From JBKHYJ01 sp046565505 (lineage in GTDB: Bacteria; Acidobacteriota; Blastocatellia; UBA7656), in the NCBI GenBank assembly GCA_046565505.1, contig JBKHYJ010000056.1, positions 1 to 52,567 on the forward strand: DNA of 52,567 nucleotides. The letters run 5' to 3'. Positions 34,226 to 41,544 of this stretch are shown here, piece after piece. Position numbers and translations under genes: made by a program. Position 1 is the stretch's first letter. Every line of letters begins with the position of its first letter. The notes below the pieces were generated by a model, which worked only from the letters and a program-made list of their open reading frames with translations, did not search any database and was not told where the DNA came from.

Positions 34226-35335
34226 ATGCATAAAGCCGTGAGACTGATTCTGATCCCGCTCCTCCTTATACTGGCGTCCTCTTTCACCGCGCATGCGCAG
34301 GACACCCCGCCGGGCGGCCAGGACGAACCTATACGCTTGAAGACAGACCTCGTGTCGATCACCGCGTCGGCGACGGACCGCGGCGGGCGTGCCGTTAAAT
34401 CTCTCGGGGCCGAAGATTTCATCATCTACGAAGATGGGGTGAGGCAAAAGATTTCGCACTTCGCCGCGACGGAGGAGCCTTTCACGCTCCTGCTGCTGCT
34501 CGACATCAGCGGCTCGACCCGCGACGACATCGCGCTGATTAAGAGGGCCGCGAGGAATTTCCTGGGCGAGCTGCGCCCCGCCGACCGCGTCGGAGTTATC
34601 GTCTTCAGCCGCGAGATAGAGTTGATAGCCGACTTCACGGACTCGCGCGCCGCAGTCGAGACGGCGGTCGAGCGTATAGCGGCGACGGAGGGCAGCGAGA
34701 CGAGCAGGTTCACTTCAAACACGGGCACGTCCTTCTACGACGCGCTATACCTGGCCGTCGAAGAAAGCCCGCTCAAACAGGTCGAAGGCCGCAAGGCTAT
34801 AGTCTGCATGTCGGACGGCGTCGATTCGACGAGCCTGAAAAACTACAAAGACGTTTCGACGCTCGTGGAGCAGTCCGAGGCTTCCGTCTACTTCCTGGGG
34901 CTGGACACGGAGAACGCGACGCTATCGGGCCTGCTCAAGCCGCGGACGGACCCGGGCTATTTGAATTTTTCGCAGAGCCAGATCGATCGTTACTACGACG
35001 AATACGACGCCGAGTCGCCCGACCGTCACCGCCCGCGCCAGGCGATGTCGCCCGACGTGAAGCGCGCGGTTAACGCGGGGCTGTACAAGCTGGCGCGGAG
35101 CCAGCAGCAGGGCATAGCGGAGCGCACGGGCGGCCGCGTCTACCCCGTCCGCACGCTCGCGGACCTCAGCGGGGTGTACAGGCAGGTGGCCGACGATTTA
35201 CGCTCGCAGTATTCGATAAGCTATTACCCGAGCAACCAGGCGCGGGACGGCCGCTGGCGGGCGATTCGCGTAGAAGTCCGCCCGCGCGACGTGACAGTGC
35301 GGTCGCGCTCCGGGTACTGGGCGCCCGGGAAATAA
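34226..35335 (+). CDS. Secreted VWA-domain protein, acidobacterial VWFA-related type
   Basis: The 369-residue protein has a signal peptide (MHKAVRLILIPLLLILASSF, then TAHA). An N-terminal domain with LVSITASATDRGGRAVKSLGAEDFIIYEDGVRQKISHF is followed by a von Willebrand A domain. The metal-ion-dependent adhesion site has D93-I-S95-G-S97, then the Thr in GTSFYDALY and the Asp in MSDGVDSTSL. The C-terminal SQYSISYYPSNQARDGRWR is shared by this acidobacterial family. Members are secreted and bind divalent metals, but no enzymatic role is known. This is a strong marker for Acidobacteriota. GGGTTGAG precedes the ATG. Confidence 0.93.
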   Translation: MHKAVRLILIPLLLILASSFTAHAQDTPPGGQDEPIRLKTDLVSITASATDRGGRAVKSLGAEDFIIYEDGVRQKISHFAATEEPFTLLLLLDISGSTRDDIALIKRAARNFLGELRPADRVGVIVFSREIELIADFTDSRAAVETAVERIAATEGSETSRFTSNTGTSFYDALYLAVEESPLKQVEGRKAIVCMSDGVDSTSLKNYKDVSTLVEQSEASVYFLGLDTENATLSGLLKPRTDPGYLNFSQSQIDRYYDEYDAESPDRHRPRQAMSPDVKRAVNAGLYKLARSQQQGIAERTGGRVYPVRTLADLSGVYRQVADDLRSQYSISYYPSNQARDGRWRAIRVEVRPRDVTVRSRSGYWAPGK

Positions 35336-35406
35336 CGAGGCAGAGCTATAGGGGCCGCGCGTTGAGTTACGGCCTTCGCCCGGCCCGGTTATTGGTCAAT
35401 TTAACG

Positions 35407-36375
35407 ATGACTTTACTACTGACAGAACAAGACGTGACAGAGCTGCTCGACATGGGGACGACCATCGCGGCGGTCGAAGAAGTGTTGCGCGATCAAGCCG
35501 AGGGGGCCGCGACGAATCGCCCGCGATACCGCGTGGCTGTGCCTTCGTCCCAACTGCATGTCATGTCGGCGGGGGACCGCAGGCTCGGCGTCTATGGCCT
35601 GAAGACATACACGGCGTCGCGCAAGGGGGCGCGTTTTCTGGTGCTGCTTTACGAGGCCGAGAGCGGCGACCTGCTGGCGATGATCGAGGCGGACAGGCTC
35701 GGGCAGATGCGGACGGGCGCGGCCTCGGGCGTCGCGACCAAGTACCTGGCTCGGGAGTCGGCCGACACGCTCGGCGTGTTCGGCGCGGGCTGGCAGGCCG
35801 AGAGCCAGATGATGGCCGTGTGCGCCGTGCGGCAGATAAAGACGGCGAAGGTATACAGCCGCACGCCCGAGCGCCGCGAAGCGTTCGCGCGGCGGATGAC
35901 CGCGCTGCTCCGGTCGGAAGTGACGGCGGTCGATTCGCCCGAAGAGGCGGCGCGAGGCTGCTCAATCGTCATCACGGCGACCACCGCCCGCACGCCCGTG
36001 CTCGAAGGGAAGTGGCTAGAGCCCGGCACTCACGTCAACGCCGTGGGGTCGAATTTTTTATCCAAGGCGGAGATAGATGTCGAGGCGGTCCGCCGCGCCT
36101 CAATCGTCGCCGTCGATTCGGTCGAGCAGTCGAAGTTGGAGGCGGGCGACCTTATCCCGGCCATCGAGCGCGGCGTTATCAGTTGGGAATCCGTGACCGA
36201 ACTCGGCCGCATCGTGGCAGGGCGCGGGCCGGCCCGCGCCTCCGACTCCGACATCACGTTATTCAAATCAAACGGCATCGCGCTCGAAGATATTTCGACG
36301 GCCTGGCGCGTCTATAATCTCGCGCGCGAGCGCGGGGCCGGCCGGGAAGTAGGGCTTTGGGAAGATAATCAATGA
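35407..36375 (+). CDS. Ornithine cyclodeaminase / mu-crystallin family enzyme
   Basis: The 322-residue protein matches the OCD/mu-crystallin family, which includes ornithine cyclodeaminase, alanine dehydrogenases and ketimine reductases. It has GVYGLKTYT, MIEADRLGQMRTGAASGVATKYLA, the Rossmann motif GVFGAGWQAESQ, HVNAVGSN and the Asp region VDSVEQSKLEAGDL. The substrate is not fixed. The ATG at 35407 starts the typical MTLLLTEQDV; an upstream TTG at 35362 adds 15 codons. It ends in ATGA overlapping the start of the candidate selenoprotein, so the two genes are coupled. Confidence 0.92.
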   Translation: MTLLLTEQDVTELLDMGTTIAAVEEVLRDQAEGAATNRPRYRVAVPSSQLHVMSAGDRRLGVYGLKTYTASRKGARFLVLLYEAESGDLLAMIEADRLGQMRTGAASGVATKYLARESADTLGVFGAGWQAESQMMAVCAVRQIKTAKVYSRTPERREAFARRMTALLRSEVTAVDSPEEAARGCSIVITATTARTPVLEGKWLEPGTHVNAVGSNFLSKAEIDVEAVRRASIVAVDSVEQSKLEAGDLIPAIERGVISWESVTELGRIVAGRGPARASDSDITLFKSNGIALEDISTAWRVYNLARERGAGREVGLWEDNQ

Positions 36376-37415
36376 AATTTCATAATGGAGGTCAGCCGTT
36401 GAGAAAGATTGCCTGCGCACTCCTGATGGCCCTGTTCACCTCCGCCAGCGCCGTGACGCAAACGCCCCCGCCGCCGCCCGCCCGTCAGCCCGCGACGTTC
36501 GACGAGCGCCTCGGCGACGACGATGGGGCGGCGCTCGCGATACTGATAAGCGCCAACGAGCGCGGCAATATCGAGGTGTGCGATTGAAATCACCCCCGCG
36601 GGGGGCTGGCGCGTCGCGTCGGCTATCTGGAAGCCTTTAAAAAGAAGTTCAAGGACACGCCCGTGCTTCAAGTCGAGGCGGGCAACTGGACCTACGACAG
36701 CACGGGATATTTTGCCCCCGTCATGTTGCAGAACGACCAGTTCGTCCGCGCTTACAGCCGGTGGCCCGTGGACGTGGTCAACCTCGGCCGCTACGATTTG
36801 ATTTACGCGCAGCGCCTGCTCTCGCGCGAGGGCCTGGCCGAGCGCCTTCAATCCCGCCCTTTCATCAAGAACCTGATCTCCGCGAATGGTATATTCGCCC
36901 CGGACGTTGCCGCGCCCGCCCCTTACGTCATCAAAGAAGTCGAGGGCCCGCGGATCAAAGGTAAGAGAAAACTCAGGATCGGTTTCGTGGGGCTGGCCGA
37001 ACCGCTCAGGCCGGGCGGCGGGCTGGCCGACGCAACCGTGTTGAATATGTATGAAACGGCTCGCGCGTTCGTGCCGAAGGCCCGCAAAGAGTGTGACGTG
37101 CTCGTAATAGTCGCGCATGCGGAGATAGACGGGGCGATGCGGCTCGCGCGCGAAAACCCCGAAGCAGATGTCGTGATAGCCGGCAACGCCGAAGGCATCT
37201 ACAAGCCGCGCGAGGTCGGCCGCACCACTGTCGTGAGCGCCGCGCCGGGCAACATCCAGCAGGGCGACCTCCGCCTGTACCTCGACAACGCGGGGCGCGT
37301 CACCTTCAAGTGGCGCTCGACCGACCTCGACGCGCTCGTCCCGATAGACCCGGCGGCCGAAGCCTTCGCTCAGGCCGCCCGCCAGGAGCGCGAGCGCGCG
37401 GGGTTCATACGGTAG
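36372..37415 (+). CDS. Secreted metallophosphatase-like protein with C-D-TGA motif (candidate selenoprotein)
   Basis: From the ATG at 36372 (4-bp ATGA overlap with the OCD gene, GGAGG just after) there are 347 codons with one in-frame TGA at 36585-36587, codon 72. The N-terminus has a signal peptide (KIACALLMALFTSASAVTQ). ISANERGNIEVCD is followed by TGA, then NHPRGGLARRVGYLEAF. The rest resembles the 5'-nucleotidase/UDP-sugar hydrolase metallophosphatase group: VLQVEAGNWTYD, VVNLGRYDL, LISANGIFAPDVAAP, IGFVGLAE, DVLVIVAHAEIDGAMRLA and VVIAGNAEGIYKPREVG. From memory, relatives read E-P-C-x-C-x(n)-GGLARR, so the TGA takes the place of the second Cys of a C-x-C pair and yields C-D-U. Downstream frame and fold are intact. 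Selenocysteine is the best reading. Confidence 0.88.
36585..36624 (+). promoter_or_regulatory. Bacterial SECIS-like hairpin of the metallophosphatase gene
   Basis: After the TGA (36585-36587), GCTGGCGC (36605-36612) pairs over 8 bp (two G-U) with GCGTCGGC (36616-36623); a ninth G-U pair can be added outside. The loop is GTC and starts 25 nt past the TGA. A stable stem with a G-led loop at 16-37 nt is the bacterial SECIS rule. A CCCCC/GGGGG hairpin nearer the TGA competes with it. Confidence 0.7.
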
Positions 37416-37476
37416 TTGGTCCCGCAAATCCCTCTCGCTATCATTAAAGTGAGGTGAAAATCGGGAGGTGGTTTGT

Positions 37477-37797
37477 ATGTCTTTCGATAAACTCGTTGAA
37501 GAAAAGATAAAGGCGGCGATGGCCGAGGGGGAATTCGATAACCTCCCGGGCAAAGGCAAGCCGCTCGACCTGGACGATTACTTCGCCGCGCCCGAGGATA
37601 TGCGCGTGGCCTTCTCCATGTTGAAGAATGCCGGCTTCATACCCGAGCAGGCGGAGCTGCTTAAAGAGGTAGACGCCCTGAGGGCCGCGCTCGCTAAAAG
37701 CCCCCGCGAAGACGAGAGGAAGCTGATAAAGAAAAAGATAGACGAGAGAATGCTGAAGATCAATCTACTGGTCGAGCGGCGCAGGGGCAGGCGGTGA
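37477..37797 (+). CDS. DUF1992 (DnaJ-homologue subfamily C28-like) protein
   Basis: The 106-residue protein matches the short bacterial DUF1992 family: VEEKIKAAMAEGEFDNLPGKGKPLDLDD then MRVAFSMLKNAGFIPEQAELLKEV and a Lys/Arg-rich C-terminal helix. The function is unknown. The ATG at 37477 lies 8 nt after GGGAGG (37463-37468), which fixes the start; an in-frame GTG at 37468 overlaps that site and is unlikely. It follows the candidate selenoprotein by 61 bp on the same strand. Confidence 0.9.
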   Translation: MSFDKLVEEKIKAAMAEGEFDNLPGKGKPLDLDDYFAAPEDMRVAFSMLKNAGFIPEQAELLKEVDALRAALAKSPREDERKLIKKKIDERMLKINLLVERRRGRR

Positions 37798-37838
37798 ACC
37801 CGAAGCGGTATGCGGCCCTGAACCATAGGTCATCACTG

Positions 37839-37867
37839 TTGCCTGAACATTTCCCGTCGGTTATCAT
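37839..37867 (+). promoter_or_regulatory. Candidate promoter of pckA
   Basis: TTGCCT (37839-37844), a 17-nt spacer and TATCAT (37862-37867) make a good sigma70-type match. The pckA ATG at 37912 lies 44 nt downstream, giving a leader near 38 nt with an AT-rich stretch (TATTAATTTAATAAT). Confidence 0.5.
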
Positions 37868-37911
37868 TCCTCTTTGTGGTACTTATTAATTTAATAATCA
37901 CGGAGGACTAG

Positions 37912-39477
37912 ATGAGCAAACCGTCCGCGAGACCATCCTTGCCGGTCGATCCGAAAAAGATTATATGGAACCCGTCGCCCTACCGCCTGCGAGAGCTTAC
38001 CGAAGAGATGCCCAACACTCGCGTCACCAGGTACAAGAACACCAACACGAAAACGCGAGTCGATGCGCGCTCTAAATTATCTACCTACGTAGCCACGGAC
38101 ACGCCAGAGCTTTACGACTCGCAGACCATCACCCGCCAGGAATACTCGCGGGTCTCTAAGATTCAGGACGAGTACATACGCGGCTGCGAGATGGTAGTCG
38201 TAGACGGTTTCATCGGCAACGACCCCGCGTTCCGCGTGCCCGCCCGCCTCATCATCGAGCGGTCGAACGCGAACGTCGCGGGGATGCAGCAGCACCTCTA
38301 CTACCCGGCGACGGAAGCCGAGCTCGCGAGCTTCGAGCCGCGCCTGACGATCATTTACACGCCCAACCTCGAGATGAAAGGCTACCCGGCGGACCGCCTG
38401 ATAGCGGTCGACCTCGATAACGGCGTAACGCGCGTGTTCAACAGCGATTACTTCGGCGAGTCGAAGAAGGGCGGCCTGCGCATGTGGAATCAGATGGTTT
38501 ATGACAGGGGCGGGCTCGCACTGCATGCGGGGTGCAAGGTGATCCCTGTGGCCGGCCGCAACCGCGTCGGGCTTATCATAGGGCTGTCGGGGACGGGCAA
38601 GACGACGACCACCTTCACCAAGCAGAACAACTCGTCCCCCGTACAGGATGATTTCGTCGCGCTGATGCCGGGCGGGAAGGTCTACGCCACGGAGAACGGC
38701 TGCTTCGCGAAGACGTTCGGGCTGAATGAGAAGGACGAGCCTACGATCTACCATGCGGTCACGAGCGAGCATGCTTACCTTGAGAACGTTTCGCAGAACG
38801 ACGCGGGCGAGCTTGATTTTTACGACACCAGCTACACGCAGAACGGCCGCGCGGTCGTCCGCATGCAGGACGTGGCGGGGAGCCTGGACGCCCGCGAGAT
38901 CGAGGCGGCCGATTTCTTGCTGATACTGAACCGCAACGACAACATCATCCCCGGCGTGGCCCGGCTCGACCGCCACAGGGCGGCGGCCTACTTCATGCTG
39001 GGCGAGACGCGCGGCACGTCGGCGGGCGGCGCGGCCGAGGCGGGCAAGTTCCTGCGCGTGCCGGGGACCAACCCGTTCTTCCCGCTCAAGCATGCGCAGC
39101 AGGGCAATCGCTTCTGGGAGCTGCTCGAATCGTCGCCCATGGAAGTTTACTTGATGAACACGGGCCGCGTGGGCGGGGGCGACGGCGACGAGCGGTCTAA
39201 GAAGGTCCGCATACAGCACTCGTCGGCGATAGTGAAGGGGATCGCCGAGGGCACGATTGAGTGGGAGACCGACCCGGATTTCGGCTACGAGGTGGCGGCC
39301 CGCGTCCCCGGGATGGAGGGCGAGGACGGAGAGATTCTTCAGCCGCGCAAACTTTACGAGCGGCAGGGCCGCCTCGCGGAGTATGAGCAGATCGTCGAGC
39401 GGCTGAAGAACGAGCGCCGCGAGTACATGCAGAAATGGGAGGGGCTCAACCCCGAAATTTCCGAGGCGCTCGGATGA
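37912..39477 (+). CDS. pckA: Phosphoenolpyruvate carboxykinase (ATP)
   Basis: This enzyme converts oxaloacetate and ATP to phosphoenolpyruvate, the first committed step of gluconeogenesis. The 521-residue length is normal. The kinase-1 P-loop GLSGTGKTT sits at about 224-232, kinase-2 PVQDDFVAL follows, then ENGCFAKTFGL and MLGETRGTSAGG. The P-loop class and the adjacent residues point to the ATP-dependent family rather than the GTP one. GGAGG 5 nt before the ATG is strong. The gene appears monocistronic, with a promoter and a terminator-like hairpin. Confidence 0.96.
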   Translation: MSKPSARPSLPVDPKKIIWNPSPYRLRELTEEMPNTRVTRYKNTNTKTRVDARSKLSTYVATDTPELYDSQTITRQEYSRVSKIQDEYIRGCEMVVVDGFIGNDPAFRVPARLIIERSNANVAGMQQHLYYPATEAELASFEPRLTIIYTPNLEMKGYPADRLIAVDLDNGVTRVFNSDYFGESKKGGLRMWNQMVYDRGGLALHAGCKVIPVAGRNRVGLIIGLSGTGKTTTTFTKQNNSSPVQDDFVALMPGGKVYATENGCFAKTFGLNEKDEPTIYHAVTSEHAYLENVSQNDAGELDFYDTSYTQNGRAVVRMQDVAGSLDAREIEAADFLLILNRNDNIIPGVARLDRHRAAAYFMLGETRGTSAGGAAEAGKFLRVPGTNPFFPLKHAQQGNRFWELLESSPMEVYLMNTGRVGGGDGDERSKKVRIQHSSAIVKGIAEGTIEWETDPDFGYEVAARVPGMEGEDGEILQPRKLYERQGRLAEYEQIVERLKNERREYMQKWEGLNPEISEALG

Positions 39478-39518
39478 CCGGGGGCGCGACGCGCTCGGCC
39501 GGAAATCAAATCTTGAAT

Positions 39519-39542
39519 GGGGGCGGGAAACATCTCGCCCCC
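39519..39542 (+). terminator. Terminator-like hairpin after pckA
   Basis: GGGGGCGGGA and TCTCGCCCCC form a 10-bp stem (one G-U) around an AACA loop, 42 nt after the pckA stop. The following bases are GTTCTACGTTTG, so the U tract is weak. Confidence 0.5.
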
Positions 39543-39602
39543 GTTCTACGTTTGCATGGTTCTCTTTAATTGGCATGCAGGTTAAAATCGGGGCGGGTAA
39601 AG

Positions 39603-41261
39603 ATGGGAAATAAGAGAGTACGATTTCAGCAAGTAATCAGCCTCGTCGCGCTGTGCCTGGCCCTGGCGGCTTCCGGCGCGGCCCAGGCGCGCGACTCTAA
39701 CCAGGGACTGACCGCAAAAGTTGACGAGTACATCAGCGGCCTGGTGAAGGCGAATCAATTCAGCGGCGCGGTACTCTTGGCGCGCGATGGCAGGGTGCTG
39801 GTGAGCAAAGGCTATGGCTTCGCGAACCTCGAAGACGAGACGCCAAACACGCCGCAGACCAGGTTCCGCCTGGGCTCCATCACGAAGCAGTTCACGGCAA
39901 CGGCCATCATGATGCTCGAAGAGCGCGGCAAGCTGAGCGTGCAGGATTCGATCTGCAAGTACGTGGAGGATTGCCCGCAGGCGTGGCAGGCGGTGACAAT
40001 ACGCCACCTCCTGTCGCACACTTCCGGGGTCCCGAATTTCACGAGCTTCCCCGAGTACCCGAAGACCATGATGCAGCCGGCGACGGTTGACTCGCTCATC
40101 GCGCGCTTCAAAGACAAGCCCCTGGACTTTCAACCCGGCGAGCGGTGGAGCTACAGCAATTCCGGGTACGTGCTGCTCGGGCACGTCATAGAGAAACTCT
40201 CGGGCAAGAGCTACGAAGCGTTCCTGCAAGAGAATATATTCGACCCGCTGAAGATGACCAACACGGGCTACGACAGCCCCGCGCGCATCATCAAGCACCG
40301 TGCCGCAGGTTACATGCCGCGGGGCAACGTTTTAATCAACGCGCCTTACCTGGATATGACTATACCCCATGCGGCCGGGGCCCTCTATTCGACCGTCGAA
40401 GACCTGTACCTGTGGGACCAGGCGCTGTACACAGAGAAGCTGATATCGAAGAAATCTTTCGACGCGATGTTCACGCCCGTTAAAAACGATTACGGCTACG
40501 GGTGGGGCATCAACAAGCAGTATGGCCTCACGCGCATCTCGCATGGCGGAGGCATCAATGGGTTCGTGACTTACATATCGCGCTACCCGGAGGCGAAGGC
40601 CGTCGTCATAGTGCTCTCAAACTTCGCGCACGCGAACCCGCAAGCCATCGCGACGGAGCTTGCGAAGATGGCGCTGGCCGACAGGATGACGCTGCCGGTC
40701 GGGGTGAAGGTTGACCCGTCGGCGTTGAAAAACTACGCGGGAAGGTATCAGGTGGACCCGAAGGTGGTGCCGAATCTGGTGCTCGACGTGACGGTTGAGG
40801 ATGGCGAGTTGTGGATAAAGCCTTCGGGAGAGAAGAAGCACAAGGTAATTGCGATTTCGGATTCCGTATTCTGGGACGAAGAGATGGAGAATTCTCGCCT
40901 CACCTTCTCTAAAGACGAGAGAGGCGGCGCGGCCGGCATCAATATCGAATCGGGCGGCATGAAGTTCACGGCGAAGAGATTGACCCTCCCGCCGCCGAGC
41001 CTCAAAGGCAACACGACGTTCAGGCTCAAAGGTTACCCTGACGCTCGGATAGTGGCGCTCGCGGGGTCCTTCAATAGCTGGAATCAGTCGCAGGCGCTAT
41101 TCGCCAGGGAAGGCGACGAGTGGGTGTGCCGGATAGACCTTGCGCCGGGCAAGTACGCTTATAAATTCGTCGTGGATGGAAACTGGATGGTCGATCCCGC
41201 GAATCCCGTCTCTGAAGACGGCGGCGGCGGGAATACCAATTCCATCCTGGTCGTGAAATGA
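39603..41261 (+). CDS. Secreted serine hydrolase (beta-lactamase/PBP-like) with C-terminal CBM48-type domain
   Basis: The 552-residue protein has a signal peptide (VISLVALCLALAASGAAQA). A class C beta-lactamase-like serine hydrolase fold follows, with SITK at about 92-95 (catalytic Ser and Lys), YSN at about 184-186, and HGGGINGF as the third motif. A middle domain precedes a C-terminal early-set domain (about 475-552: DARIVALAGSFNSWNQ, then GKYAYKFVVDGNWMVDP) of the AMPK/CBM48 glycogen-binding type. Substrate may be a peptide, ester or D-amino-acid compound. The attached carbohydrate-binding-like domain is less common and hints at a glycan-associated role. The ATG at 39603 was chosen for the signal peptide; its ribosome-binding site is poor. 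Confidence 0.88.
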   Translation: MGNKRVRFQQVISLVALCLALAASGAAQARDSNQGLTAKVDEYISGLVKANQFSGAVLLARDGRVLVSKGYGFANLEDETPNTPQTRFRLGSITKQFTATAIMMLEERGKLSVQDSICKYVEDCPQAWQAVTIRHLLSHTSGVPNFTSFPEYPKTMMQPATVDSLIARFKDKPLDFQPGERWSYSNSGYVLLGHVIEKLSGKSYEAFLQENIFDPLKMTNTGYDSPARIIKHRAAGYMPRGNVLINAPYLDMTIPHAAGALYSTVEDLYLWDQALYTEKLISKKSFDAMFTPVKNDYGYGWGINKQYGLTRISHGGGINGFVTYISRYPEAKAVVIVLSNFAHANPQAIATELAKMALADRMTLPVGVKVDPSALKNYAGRYQVDPKVVPNLVLDVTVEDGELWIKPSGEKKHKVIAISDSVFWDEEMENSRLTFSKDERGGAAGINIESGGMKFTAKRLTLPPPSLKGNTTFRLKGYPDARIVALAGSFNSWNQSQALFAREGDEWVCRIDLAPGKYAYKFVVDGNWMVDPANPVSEDGGGGNTNSILVVK

Positions 41262-41544
41262 ATGTCGGACGGAGAGGGAAGTATTCGAGTATTTTATTGG
41301 CGTGAGCGGCGCCATCTCGGAAAGCGTGTGACGATCACTTATCCGCCGCCCGAATCTGCCCAGTATGTTGTTTCCTCTTCAGAATCCGATACGCTTATAA
41401 GACCTTTCTCCGCCCATTCAATATGGGAACAATTGAAGCGCGCTTGAGGGCGATTAAATTAATGGCAGAACATTATGGCCTTCGCGTTAGCGCAGCCGGG
41501 ATTCCGCCGGGGCGGGCGGCTTTACGAAAGAAGGCGACGTAATA
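41262..41544. other. 283-bp intergenic gap
   Basis: I see no gene, promoter pair or terminator in this gap between the serine hydrolase and the ABC fusion gene. Confidence 0.35.
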
